From contig JADWOT020000007.1 in NCBI GenBank assembly GCA_036345935.2, positions 10,514,779 through 10,578,778 on the forward strand: a stretch of 64,000 nucleotides of DNA. The letters are read 5' to 3'. The notes below the pieces were generated by a model that was given only the letters and a program-made list of their open reading frames with translations, did no database searches and had not been told where the DNA came from. A program made the translations under genes and the position numbers. Source of the DNA: Taenia hydatigena. Lineage: Eukaryota; Platyhelminthes; Cestoda; Cyclophyllidea; Taeniidae. This document shows, in pieces, positions 10,592 through 23,791 of this stretch. Position 1 is the first letter of the stretch. Each line of letters begins with the position of its first letter.

Positions 10592-13500
10592 GTCATTTGC
10601 ATTCCGTTCTTTCGGAATATTCTACTAATCAATCCTCAAAAAGGTCAGTAGTGCAGGTATGTCTATGTGCTTGGGCGCAATGGATGCGCAATGACAAGTT
10701 CTTCTCTAAACTGCCACCGGTGAATTTAATACTTAATCATCGTGTGGATCAAAACTACGAAATTCCATTCAAAGAGAGCAAACTACCTTAACCCTGATCC
10801 ACACAGATCAACAATCGCTCATTATTGGTAAAGACGATTCATTTTGCATTAGGAATTTGAAAGGGTTAATTCGCTCCTCTGGTTTGGGAGTGCTACATAG
10901 AATCATCGTCTGACGCCTTATAAACGTATTTACTTCAGTGAGGTGGTTAATCTTATAAATGAAAACGTTCATCACACATATCTAAACTAAGGAAGAAGGG
11001 AAACGCTTAGTGTAGGGTTATTCAAAGCTTGTTTAGAAGCGGCAATTGAATAAAAGTGGTTATTGCAAGCACCAATCTATTCTTTCAAATGCTTTACCTC
11101 TGGTTACTTTGTTATACGCCAGTAGCTCGCTGGACAAAGCCACATTTGCTTCGCAACGGGACGATGTTCGATGCGGTATTTTGAAATTAACGGCCATGAA
11201 TTCTGGCCAAAACAAAGCAATGTCATAGCTGTGAAAATAAAGCGCGCGAAGGATTACAACGGAATTGGCAAGGTTAACGTTAGATGTTTATTAGTGCACG
11301 ATAGGCATCACTCAAAACAAAAAAAACTAATCCTATCCAAGATTATTGAGGTCCTCCTGCCTATCTTACGTCTTGCATGGCCATGCGTTCATAGCATCGC
11401 TTGCATTTCATAATTTTAAATCTTTTTAGCTGTTCTTCGTTAGTGGCTCGTAAAGCACACATTAGGTAGAGTGGCAATAAGTACTTTCTTACTAGAAAGT
11501 GACTAAAATCCGGATTTGCGGAGCTCTCGGGTTGTTGGATTGCCGGCAACACTATAGAATGCATTAAAGCGGCACGAACTGCAATGTGCAAGCCTCGATG
11601 GAAAAGGCGGGAATGTCTTCAATCCTGTTCCTTAGGTTATTCGTGCAAACTACTCCTTCGAAGGTGTAGCGTAAAAAATGCAAGTGTACTTTAAGCTGAG
11701 AGCACTTGGACCTATAGAGCCAAGTTCTGTTTTCATCGACCAGAAAACCTAATTGCTGACAACAGGGAGTGGGAGGAACGTAAGTTAAAGCTGACTAATT
11801 AACACTCATCCAAGATTGTTGACAGACCGACAGCACACCAAGTGCGAATTGCATTTTAAATTAAGCACACAAGTTTCCAGCATGCCTGAATTGCCATTTA
11901 TTTAATATTAGGCCCGAGACCTTTAAAATGCATTGGGGCAAGAAAATTTTTATTAATAGATTTAATTATAATTGTGTTTTATGGGTAGGAGTACGTGTGC
12001 GAATTCACGTCCATTAGAAAGGAATTATGATGCAGAACCTTTGAAATGCTCTATCCTGTCTTCAGGATACGCTGCCAATTCCATCCTGCAAACATGCGTT
12101 GTGAGCTGTCATGGTAGTCCTTTTAACTAGCCAATTACACCACAACACGCATCCGTCAACAAGGATGCTTGAAGTGCATGGTAGTTTAATGCATTTCTGT
12201 TTAGTTGCGTGGTCATTTGAATGGTGACGTCCACGATCCAGATGGAGTAAGAAGAACTGCATTGATTCGCTTTTAAATGTGCGGCCATGGAAAAGGCGCA
12301 ATAAGAAAAAGACAGTAGTCAAATGGTGTGATGCCACCATTTGGATCCTCCACTACTCTAGAGTCCTGCTTGAACCTGCATGAAATATCAACTTAAGGGA
12401 GCTGATGCGATTGCGGACTGTCTACCACGCATCGATCTGGCTTTAAACCCCGGGTGAAAATTAGAACTTGCATGCTATAAACTAATAGCAATTACGTTTC
12501 AGTTTATCTGCACTGGGCAGTGCAAGGAACGAAGGACAATGTGCACATTTTAAAAATTATGTGCAGGATCAAGCGTAAACTATCGAAATGTTCCAGAATG
12601 TATTCTAACAATCAGTTAAAAATTGTCAAAGAAGATCCACGTTGAATCAAAATTACTCTCTGCTTAATGATTAAAGTATTTTACCCATAAAAGCTCATTT
12701 GATTAGTCAAATGGTATAAGTTTCTTGGCGTTTCTATCAAATCTCTTTAAGTGACTGTGTCTATGAATTTAATGCTCACATACTAATGCGTTCACGTTAA
12801 AACTAAATCGCGTTACAAGTTGATCGAGTGACGACTTTTACTAATAGCATGTGGTATAGGCAATGCAAACTGGGAAAAGGAGTGACCACGACTTCATTTG
12901 ACAATGCAAAACTACTTTATTTAGTGTGATGTGATGCATCGTAGTTTGATTCAGCTGGCCTTAAGATGTTTTTCTTGACTCAACAATGTAGCAAATGTCT
13001 TAATAAATAGGTACAGAGCATGTCTTTGCTGCAACTAAGTCATGCTGATATGCTAGCCACCTTTCTGCAGGTCATGGTGTGGTCCTTCACTGCGCGTTTA
13101 AAATGTCGAAGTTTAACTTCTCACAACCGAGGGATATTTAGCTGCTAGCACATTTACCATGGTGTACCGAAATTTGTCGCATGGCTAGGTAGTGGGACGC
13201 CAAGCGAGAGGCCAGACACTGACTAAATGGTGAATGTACATTACATGAAGCGCTGCGATGCAGACGCACCTGAACAAGTACCTGATCTTAGGGCCATCAG
13301 ATTAAAGGCCAATACTATACAGGCCAATGGCCAACACACCGTAAGCAGCTTCTCACCTACGTGCTAATGCATGCCCCTCTTCATGGATTCGATAGTCGCC
13401 ATCTCCGCCGTATGTCCTCTTGTTTCCCTCACCCATTCCTCCTCCTTGCTCTGCTGGTAGACAATCGACGCAACTGCGACTTGCATCACAGACTGAAGAC

Positions 13501-16482
13501 GCATGACATAGTGGTGGAAGAAGGACACAATCATAGTAGCCTGGATGCATGCCCACCTTCGTGGCTATGGAGTCTATCATAGTAAGTTGATTGAGTATGC
13601 TTTCGCAGTGACCACATTCTTGAGTCTGGTGCTTGAGGGATATGTGCATGCGTTTGGGTAAGGCTGATGAAGATGGAAAGGGGGTTATGAATTGTGATGC
13701 AGCATGGGTGACTCGGAGTGGCGCGATATCGTATTGATGGGCTAGTGTTCAGCAAACTCAAGCTTCACCTAGACGGCGCGTGTCCAATTTCCAGTCAATA
13801 AGCTTTTTTACCTCTTCTTTCATCTCTACTGACCGCGCGCCTACCCGCCCACATGGCTAGTGGGTAGCTGATGTACTAAAGTTGATTGCAATTGAAATCG
13901 GCATGTTGAGTAAGTGCACGTTGAGACACAATCAGAACCCGCCGGCTAGATGGCAAAAGTAATGGAAGAGAGATGGAGGGAATTGGCAGTTGAACACTTA
14001 AAGAATCGACTTTCCAGACCTGGTAAGCAAAGCAACGATGCGAGATGCAGCTGAATCCGACCGTAGGAATAGGTATCCTTTTAATTTATTATATCCTCTA
14101 TCAGCAGAATGGCGCAAGCAGCACGACGATTTACAGAGCTGAGCTCAAACATTCACACAAAGTCGAGACCTATGTGTGCATTCGAACAGTCGCTAAGAAT
14201 TTTCTCCGTTTCCTCAAGGCAGTACGGGCTCAACTTTTGGTCACCAGGGTACGCAAAAATTTGTCGCATGCGCAGGCAACATGATGCTAGACACCGTGGC
14301 TGCATGCAAGTGTGTGTCGCACGAGGTGTCGTGGACATGAAATGAAAAGGCTGTTGCACCGGACACAAGCTGATACGATTGTATTACTGTTTGCACCGCA
14401 GCAGTGACATCAACACATCAGTCTGATTTAAATTGATCCGGCTTCGTCTGAAATGGTCTAGCATGTCTCTGTTAACTATAAAACAAAGTCAGCTTGGTGC
14501 ATAACATTTTGCGTTGTGTTCTGCCATGCTCCTAATCGTGTTGCAAGCTTGGATACATGTACGAGTCGCATATAGTGGGAGTGCACTGTGATTCACTTAG
14601 ACTGCATTATATATACGCGTGTGCATCGATACATACATGCGGAAACGGCAATGTCACACTTCTGCTTATCCTGCCACCCGAAATGAGCGAGTGGAGGGGT
14701 ACACGCATGTGTGAGACACGCTCTCATTAGGAAAAGGTACAGGGATGGGTGCAAATCAGGCCTTCAATCACCAATTGCAGTCTCTTTTATGATTATTATT
14801 TGTTTTTCGCCCTGTCGTTGTCAAAAAGGATTACCAAATAGCATCAGGTGCTACTGTAAAATGGCAACTTATTTGCCAATATCGATGAACACGATCCCCT
14901 GTTTATTTGCAGTTGTTGAGACTCCAGTCAAATGGTCGTTCATCGGTATGGTTTTGTACCTCCGTTTTGCAGAGAAGAAAGTAAGGAATTGAGTGAGATG
15001 TTAAAGGTAAATCAAATGAGCGGAATTTCGCGTTTGTTTGCGCTAGCATTGGGAGTATATTACGAAACATGAGTATGCTAAATGCGGCATGTTTCTTCCT
15101 TAGCGTTAAGGAAGAAGGTTGCATCAGTTGAAAGCTAGTCGCATAAACTGACGTTGGCCAAACTTGTACTCAACACGTGATCAAATGTGGTAGGAAAGCT
15201 AGGCTGTTCCAAGTCAGACGATCATCACATTTTCGCTTAAGCTGGCATAGAAATTTATGTTTCATGCTTTTGCATCGGATCATTCCCAACCATTTCAGCA
15301 TGAAAGAGCATTCATTGCTGACGTAGAAGTGCTTAGAGGCCAAAATTGAGGACAGCTGAGATAGCCAAGACTAAAAAATTAGCGTAGAAAATAGCCTTGC
15401 ACTAATTACCTTTCTGCATTGGCTATGAAAACTTGGTCAGGGTTTCACGGACCGGGTGGTGACCCTATTTCTGTTGAGGCGACAAACTAGCAGCTGTCAA
15501 CTCTAACTTCATCAGTGCGTTCGTGCTGCACAAAGCTGCAAAAATCCTGCTTATTCTAGCAGAAGTAGCCTACTCACTGGTAGACATGCTTCAAGGCAGC
15601 TCTGTAGGACTGCCATTTTGCAGCGTTTGACGATAGAATGGTGCAGACCTTCAGCTAGGACAGCTGTGTGGAAGACACAAACCAATTCCAATGCGGAAGT
15701 GCGTTGTTGTGTATTCTCTGGCTCTCCGAAAGCGAAGTCCCTCGCATCCGCTGCACGTGAGAATAGGCGGTTAGTGAAGAATGCAGAGGCTGTCCTTGTG
15801 AGATGGTTTTACTTGTCGCCACCACCAATGTGGTGCTTAGCAGCTCTCCCACGCCCAGAATCCGCTCTAAACTGAAGTTGTTTACTCGAGTAGCCTGCAT
15901 CTTATCGACTCCTTTCAACAACCCACAACCAACCTCCTCGTTATGTGCGACCTAATTCGTTAATGCGAACAGAGAAGTAAAGACCGACCGTAAACAGAAA
16001 AGAACATTTTAACTTAATACTTTATTAGATACTGAGAACAAGACAAAACCACATTTAACGAATTCAAAAGCACTGGGCATTATGTTGATGCCTGGTGAGG
16101 GTGACTCAAAGATTAGACAGGTGAATGAAGAATGAAGAAATTCGCACATACCTGAATGCAGGAATACGACAAGAAGATGAGAAGAGCATTGTGGAACATC
16201 TTACTCCTATCTCCTTCCACCCTTTGTACCCCCTTATGGGCTACCTGGCACCCACGCAAAAGCCAATAAGCTCACCATAAAAGTCAACCACTGCCCATTG
16301 AAATGAAGTAATATGCAAAAAAAGCAATACAGCACAAGGTTAACACTTTCCAAACAGATAATTGCTCCAGCAAACGAGAAATCCTTCGAGCCTTCTGGTC
16401 GAACGACACCAGAGCTTGAGTGCCACGGAAGGTTGAGCAGCAGTGGCGGAGCGAATGCAGACAGGCTTGATCTCACTACTCA
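10592..16482. other. Long stretch without a convincing gene
   Basis: I read both strands and found only ORFs below about 100 codons, none with paired splice sites that I trust. The least poor are 13649-13353 (-), a Cys-rich 98-codon frame, and 12340-12062 (-). Near 13366 and 13550 there is a weak local direct similarity (CATGCCC..CTTC.TGG). No element boundaries, tRNA-like sequences or copies of the other repeats are visible. Confidence 0.45.
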
Positions 16483-17931
16483 TCACCAGTGGGCGAAAAT
16501 AGGTGCACGCGCAATTAACTTCAGCACAAATCGACACTCCATGCACCAATCACCCACTACATCGCAAACGCGATGACACCACAGCAACCACACTCGCAAC
16601 CCATATCCCACCATGACTGCCTTCTGCCAAAAGATTGACCGATTTGCAACGATGAATGCTTTTAATGGGGATCCGACTTTGGTGAGAAGCCGGGTACTTC
16701 CCTGATGCCACGCGTCGATAATCATGGGGTTTCGTTCACTGGAAGGGCAGGCAATCCACTCAGTGGTAACCATGCAAACAGTGCACTTGCTAGTTCTCAC
16801 TAGGGCGCGTTTGTCCTCGGTGTAGTTCAAGGCCGTCTTCATGGGCTTGGTAGGTTCAACCAATTCATGGATGTGCGAACATATTGACCACCGCAATTCT
16901 CCCCTAATAACTTCGTACTTTGAGATATTTGAAGCGCCACAGAAACAACAAAATACTGCCAGGTTGCCTTTCCTTCCTAACAATACTTCCCCACCAAGCA
17001 TCGTGCGTCCGCAGCAGAATTTTACGTTCTTGGTAGGATAACATCCACACTCCTCAGGGACGATCCGTCTGCCATCAGAACCAAAGCAATAGTGAGGGGA
17101 TTATTTTACTTTTGCCCATAACAATAATGGATGGACAGTTCAAGTCTACTGCCTCCTGCATATCCCCTTCGAATAAAAGCATCCCGTAGCACAATCGATG
17201 CCCGGTTAAGGCGCCGCAGCTAACCTTACCAACTACCAGACACGCCAAAGTCACCTTGTATTGAGTAAATGTCTTTTGGATGCATCAAATTAACCAGGCA
17301 TTCCGATCCAAGACAAAAAACCCATCCATATAATTAGTATTCATAAGCGAATTTCATAAGGATATCAAACTTACAAGGATTGCTATTCCAAATCGTGGTT
17401 GGAACACAAAGGCTGATGACGATGAAAGGCCTTGGAGACACCGAACCTCTCGATAATCAGCGAGGCCTTTGCACCACTGGTCGGGCGCGAGGTGCGAATT
17501 GAGCTCCATCTGACCTAGCAAGCGCACCCGATAGTCCACTACCGAGGGGACGGTGGGTACAAGGTCTTGCACATTGGTCATCGCATATTTACGCAGATAG
17601 CTGATTATATTTCCGCCAAATGCATAATAGAAGGAGATCGACCAAAAGTTGGATGTCCATGTTGAGATGGTGCAACAGAGCATTCTGGGAAATGTCAAGT
17701 CACACTTTTAACAACTATTTGAAAGTAATCACAAAAGGTGGCATTAGCAGAGACTGTGTGCAGCATTCAGAAGAGAGACCTTAGCACCAACTGTTTGGCC
17801 TTCACCAGTGGATCAATTCATCGTAAACATTTTCATCAGCCAGCATACCCCCATCCAACCCGAGACTGGTCTTGTAATGGCGACGTAGTGCACACCTCAA
17901 GTGGGTGGAGCAAACGATGCGTTGAGAACAT
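16483..17931 (-). CDS. Candidate five-exon gene, 355-aa Cys-rich protein of unknown family
   Basis: Model by eye: exons 17931-17849, 17684-17375, 17272-17230, 17155-17110 and 17068-16483. The coding lengths sum to 1068 nt, a whole number of codons, ending in TGA at 16485-16483. Introns are 164, 102, 74 and 41 nt. The best sites are CTT/GTAAGT at 17374, GTTG/GTAAGG at 17229 and acceptor TTTCCCAG before 17684; the first donor (GGGG/GTATGC) is weak. The last exon alone is open for 195 codons and has Cys pairs (CGC, CC, CCFC, CTVC). The second exon is open for 103 codons with a hydrophobic start. An alternative reads exon three on to TGA at 17075, giving 196 aa. No domain is recognised. G+C is higher here than in the flanks. 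Confidence 0.35.
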
Positions 17932-20105
17932 GAAAAGTGTCACTTGTACTCACGACTTAGGTGAGCAGTCAGTCAGTCACCACTGCACCTCCAACGTAAG
18001 TAGAAGAAGCGAATTCCAAACTGGCAGTTGTTAGAGCTCACTACCCACCGCCTTTTGATGAAAATGACAGGTAAGATGTAGCATCCATTCGCACGTCCAT
18101 GACATCTACCTTCGCAGCCGCCGCGGATGTAAAACATGTCTTTCACTACCCACGTCAAAAATGACCCAAAATTGCCATACCCACGTTAGTCTACTGTTCA
18201 AAGCACGTCAGTGACAATGCAAATCCCTCACTGCTATTATGGATTATAGAAGCAGCCTCAAAATGGTGCATCCATCCTCGCGCAATTCACCGACCCACAT
18301 TCAGACGGCACATTCCCTTACTTCATGCCATACCCATACAGACGTCCTTACTCAACTTTCTAGAATCACAGCTTGCACCCTTTCTAATTAAGTGGTTTGG
18401 ATTAAGCAGAGATGTACTCTAGATGCATTGCTGCTTATTCGAAGATTCAGGTCAAGCAACTGCCACATTGAGCCGTGACTGAAGTTTGCGGCACACGCAC
18501 AGAGTTTTCGCCCCTAGCTGCCAGTTCCATACCCATCAAACCCAGTCCCTTTGCTCACCGGCTAATTGGGTGAAGACACCTCCAGTGAATTTGATAGGCC
18601 AAGCAGAGTCGAGACGACCTCATGCTTAAGCGCTTCCAGCAGTGATGAGCAAGTCAAATTGAAGCAATACTGATCGGAACCACTAACCACGAAGAGCGTA
18701 AGGCAGAAAGGCGTCAGTTTTAGCCTCTCTTAGAATTGGATGGTTCTGCGAAAGGTGTAGAGATTTCGATCAACTTACACGCATTGGACAAGACGGAGCA
18801 AACGGTCTAACACGATATGCCGCTGGTGCAGTGAAGCCGTTAAATAAAGAGGTAGGGAGGTAGTGGGTTCGACAGATGGAAAAGGAGACAATTAGGTAGA
18901 CCGGAAAAGAGAAGAACCGAGTACTAGACAGGCAACTCTACAGAGGGAAAAGTAACAGCTCTCCCTCTTTTGTCTACAAACCTATTCAAATCCCTACTAA
19001 CCAAGTAGCCACATAAACAGGTAAGTGAAAAGTAAGTAAGCGAACTATTCTTAATGCTTGCCAATGCACAAAAATGCGGGTAGGATTAAACCCGAATCTA
19101 CGGCCCGTCAATCAACTATTAGCCCACGGGCAAGGCAAATTACTTCTAAGCAGCGATTACCACATCTCTATTACAGCAAGGGTACACACACCGAGATGAT
19201 TAGTGTGTTGCCTACAGGGTAGTTACCATAACACTGTATCTTCACTAAACGCCTCAGTTACGAGCACTTCCCAAGGCTATTAGCTCAAGAAACTTCATAT
19301 GGCGGTTTCGATAAGGACACCAAGCAAAGCTTGATTCAAACAATGTAGAGCTCTTTGCATCATCTCCGTTCCAACTTCCATAGACACAATAACAACTGCA
19401 AATGAACCGACAAAACCACCTGATGGTTCCATAAAATTTGATTGAGTCTAAAGTAGCACACGGATCCCAAAAAATGCAAAGCTTTCTTAGAAGTTGGAAG
19501 ACAACAGGAAGAGACAAAAGAGCGGCAAACCCTCTGTTTAGGAGTGTATTTGCTGGAGCACGCTTAATTGACTCGCTCATGCATGGTGCATCAACTACCG
19601 GTACGACTTAAAAAGAAGAACGCTTGATTTGAGGTAAGAATTGTGTTTCATTACAGACAGTTGCAAGCGATACGACGCCGATTAATGCATCAATGCTTGG
19701 CGTCCAGTATGCTCAATCAGCTAACAGTAGCACCAGAGCATTCAAGTAAGCACTCTGACAGCCTTCACTTGTATTTATTAAGAATCTTATGCGCATGTAC
19801 ACTTCAATGAAAAGCAAAACAAGTGGCACGATTAGTTACGAAAGTGAGCGAATTCAGCCAGGGACATGATTAGAGGCTAATGAGCACAAACACTAGCCTT
19901 GCTAATTTTTCATGGGCATCATTAGTGACAAAACGATTACTCGAGATCCGCAAAAACAAGCGGACCACACAACGAAGGAAAAAGTAGAAGGCAGCCCTAA
20001 CGAAGGTACAGTTAGCCCTAAGTCACTCAAGTGTGTTGCAGGTACAAACGACTTCACTTAATGACGAGGAGGCAGGCCAAATTAAACTAAATGAATAAAA
20101 AAATG
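17932..20105. other. No supported feature
   Basis: Short ORFs only. Between 17973 and 18158 the minus strand holds a 61-codon frame with possible splice sites that might be a further upstream exon of the preceding gene, but I could not join it in phase. A tRNA-like reading near 19080-19140 was examined and rejected. Confidence 0.4.
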
Positions 20106-20396
20106 CTATGCAAATGGATGTATGCATGATTGTGTACACTTGCAATTTGGCGAATTCCCTCCCCTGTACATCCATACTCTCAACTCGCACCGACGATTGG
20201 CACTTTCTGTCAACGATGTCATGAGCGTGGGAATTACCGCATCGCGCCGCATTTGGTTTACCCCCAAACAATTCACCAAAGAGAGCATGCAGTTGGCATA
20301 CCGCATCAAGTGTGCTCTCGCCTTCGTTTTCATTGCCCTAGATCGGGCTTCTAGCTCACCTATCACCTCAGCCACGGGATCCCAAGTCGAAAACAT
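20106..20396 (-). CDS. Candidate small protein, 96 aa, preceded by a 67-nt intron
   Basis: On the minus strand an excellent donor (TTG/GTAAGT, intron start 20471) and an excellent polypyrimidine acceptor (TTCTGCTTCTACAG, exon start 20404) define a 67-nt intron. The first ATG lies eight bases into the next exon at 20396 and its frame stays open to 20106. The product begins MFSTWDPVAEVIGE, is rich in Arg/Met/Ala helices in the middle and ends with a Cys-containing tail. The intron could be in the 5-prime UTR, or a short upstream coding exon could exist (phase allows it). The opposite strand is also open for 99 codons with many C-ending codons, so strand assignment rests on the intron. No family is recognised. 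Confidence 0.35.
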   Translation of the reverse strand: MFSTWDPVAEVIGELEARSRAMKTKARAHLMRYANCMLSLVNCLGVNQMRRDAVIPTLMTSLTESANRRCELRVWMYRGGNSPNCKCTQSCIHPFA

Positions 20397-20474
20397 CTCC
20401 GTGCCTGTAGAAGCAGAATGAAACGCAAAAGGAGTAATCGCATTCGTAATAAGGTAGTACGATAAACTTACCAA

Positions 20475-22391
20475 CTAGAGCCGCAGAGTGACACCTAGTT
20501 TAAGGATGATGCAGGCTGCATATCGACATCCCACTCCTAGCAGAACCTCCACTACCTCGCCTTGTGCTTGTTCAAATTACGCTTGCTGATGCTGCAGATG
20601 AGCCGATTCAGTCTGCCAATGGAGAGGAGGTTGCTCACGCGCCCTCTCGGAAGACCCTACAGCTGCATCCGCGCTTCACCCCATAAACGCGATAGATTCT
20701 ACCTAAATGGATGGTAGAACACCTTGTGTGATACAATTGGCAAAGTGTAATTGTAAGAAGACATGAAGACGAAGAGTAATGACAGTCCTTCTCCTTAAAG
20801 ATGCATATTAAGAATAATGCGTACATAAAAATATCAAAAACGCTTAAAAAATGAAATCTGTTGTCACCTGAACAAGGAACAGTGCAACAGGGAAATTCAA
20901 TTCCAAATTCCGTCCCTTTCAGTCCCCATCGAAGCTTATTTATTGCATTCAAATCTGTCTCCAATTCTGTGTAATCATTCACCACCAAAAAATGCAATTA
21001 TTTCGACAGATTCCCCTTACTTTTTGAACAAATGGAACGCATCCATTGGGGTCAGTCAGTTAAGAGCACTCCACACGTACAGACGTAAAACATACCCCAA
21101 AGATGACCTTGAAGTAAACAAATCAACGAATCCATTGGGAAGTGGAATCATAATGCTATAACTCTTTGTGAAAAAGTAAATGTACACAAGCTTCTAAACA
21201 TTTGCATTAAAATACTTTTAAGCAAAAGCAGCACAACGGTTTAGGGTCGACACGCACGAGAGTCATAGGAGCGATTTTAAAAAGTGATAATATATTTCCT
21301 TTCTATAAGAAGCAAAGTAGTTTGTCTGCATAAAAATAGTGCAATTTAAAAAATGGAAGAAAATGTGAGCTCTTGCTTATCCTTGCAGTGCCGCGAAACT
21401 TTCTTGAAGGTATAATAAGACAGGATTCTTAGGAAGAACTCCCACATTTGGCCCACAGAAAGCGATTGGAACCTTTGGCGTACCATACAAACAAGTTTGC
21501 TTGGCCTATGCAAAACGATTATTCTGGCGCTGGTAACCAAGACCGACACTCATCCTGCCCATCGAGCCAGCAATTACAGCGTACTCAAAGTTAGAATAAA
21601 TACACCCATGTGAAAAGCTAGCCACTCATCTGAACTTTGTGCAGTCATAGGGCTAATTTATCACTTTATCACTCACTTACCATGGTGATTTGATTGGATT
21701 TGGAGATGCGGTCAATTTGGGAAATGGACTCAGAAATAAGGAACTTTGCTCACCATTACGCGTGCCTGCAGCTAGACGCAGGGACCTATGCCTGAAACCA
21801 GGTCTTCGAAATGGAATATGGAATCAAACACAATTCCATAGATACATAGTCTTGCGCACTTTCGCATTTAGCATCTCTGTGCGGATGTGGTTAGAAAGCT
21901 CCATTGCAAAATTTTAAAGAGATTCAGAACTGTGCCGATTCGGGTGTTGATAACTTTTTAAGGAAATTTGGATATGGAGAAGCTGTCGAAGAAAGAAGGC
22001 ATCGTTTTTAGCTACTTTGTTATGGGTCGTCAGCGGTTCTCCCATTAGTAGCAAAATGCGCCCTTTTACGTTAACAGTAGAAATTATAATGGATTGTCGT
22101 CAAGATTGGGTTCGCTCTCCGCCACCACTAGTGTATCACCCCAACACTTCCTTATGGACAAAAAACACGAAATACTAAGACAAAGAATATGCATTTGGAG
22201 TTGAAAAAGGATCGGTGTTTCTAAGTACAACTCAGAAGAAGTAACCTGTTCCATCCTAAGGTGGCCGAATAGGAGAAAGGTAAATGAGAACATTATCATA
22301 CTTATCAAAATAATATATTTTCCTACATCCACATGACAACAGGCGCGTAAGAAATGCGTCATTAAGCCTTTGTTACATATGGTAGATGAAT
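20475..22391. other. No supported feature
   Basis: A minus-strand 120-codon frame (20997-20635) and a plus-strand 75-codon frame (21690-21917) are present, without splice evidence or recognisable motifs. No repeats link this stretch to other parts of the window. Confidence 0.4.
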
Positions 22392-23055
22392 ATGAAGACC
22401 ACTGATCCCCTTCACCAAACAGGTTAATTAATTGCAGTCAATGAGAACTGGTGCAGAATTGTCCCTATTTCCGGACACTCTGACCACCCGTCTAATAAAA
22501 GGTTCCATTTGCTTGCCCAATTTTCGACTCGATGGTGCATGCATAAAAGCATGAGTATTACATAGCCTCCTCATCTATTCGAGCGCTGTATTTAGTGCCA
22601 TCCCTATGAGCCGCCTTTGAAATTGTCATCGGGTGGTTTCCTATCTTTCTTTGGTGCAAACACTTCACCTTCGGATCCGACTGGTGGTATACCCATGTAG
22701 AGTCGCATTTTGTGGCGGTATACGGTTATTGGCGCATCGCAAACAAGGCAGTTCGTAGGTTAGAGAATTTTCACTGCTCAAAGCGCGTCTTCGCTTCATG
22801 GGGGTAAAATTTGCGGTATGGTATGTGCATTTGTACGAGGTTGCCATTTCGGTAGACGTTGGTCCTACGCAGTCAGTCTTAATATTTCTTCTGGATGGTG
22901 TGAGACACAAAGTGCCACTCTGCGATGCCTTAAACTTTCCTTATTATTATTTTAGGGTGGTAACGGTTGCGACCTCTGCGAATATTAGCAAGGTATCGAA
23001 GGGTATCTTGAGTTTAAGGGCCTGTGAGCATCTCGAATGGTGGAAACTTAGTTGA
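22392..23055 (+). CDS. Candidate three-exon gene, 144-aa protein of unknown family
   Basis: Model by eye: exons 22392-22422, 22611-22717 and 22759-23055, total 435 nt, ending in TGA. The second exon is open with an aromatic, membrane-like composition (IVIGWFPIFLW). The third is open for 98 codons and contains FLLDGV, several Tyr and Val-rich strands, and ends in EWWKLS. The 41-nt intron (GTATAC..CGTAG) joins exons two and three in phase 0. The first intron uses a weaker donor (ACAG/GTTAAT), so exon one is the least certain part. If the 41-nt intron is retained the frame continues about 28 codons to another stop, giving a different C-terminus. A minus-strand 81-codon ORF overlaps and is taken as a shadow. 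Confidence 0.4.
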
Positions 23056-23791
23056 TTTATGAACCGTAGCCCTCTATGCGAGAAGATCATGCCTTATGCT
23101 TAAAAACAATCTTCAAATCGCGCAACCTTAATGGAAGCGTTTAGAAGTCCGATCAGAGTCAATTCGCCCGTTGTCATGCCGGTGTGCAAGTCTGAGAAGA
23201 ATTGCGCAATTTTGCAAATGTCGACTTTTGAAATTGGGACCTTGATCACTTTAGACCAATTTGAGCACTCCTTGCTGACCATCCACTGATTAAAGAAAAA
23301 AGAAGCAAGCGTATTAAGGTTCTGTGAATTCAAAGGCTCTATCTCAGTTATTTTGATTGAGCAGCCAACCATAACTATCAGACACCAGTTTCTCCCGTGT
23401 GGACACATGATGCACATGATCACTCTTTCTCAAGAATTTCGTGGCATTGCTTTTAGAGGCATGCTAGTTGTAATTTACAACATTTTGCTGGCTCTCATTT
23501 GCCACTTTGACCCATGCATAACGTTGTCCCTTTGTGACGTCAGCAACTCTCTATAAAAAGATATGTTGCACTTGGTGACAAAAAATGAAGAACATTCGAT
23601 GCTAGTAGTGTTGCCTCAAATCTACCGATTCGTTATTTTTTTATTGCCGGCACCCTGATGTTTCCTTCATGAATGATTTTATCTTCTCAATGGGATGAAA
23701 GCACCCACACGTCTGCACGAATGACTGACAGAATGTTAATGATGTGGACCACGAGTAGCGTAATGATACACAATGCTTGCTGCATTATTCA

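Noticed and set aside
19075..19145. Possible tRNA-like sequence on the minus strand with GGGTTTAATCC
   Set aside because: Neither T stem nor acceptor stem pairs.
20122..20421. 99-codon plus-strand ORF with C-rich third positions
   Set aside because: The strong donor and acceptor pair on the minus strand favours the opposite strand. I keep some doubt.
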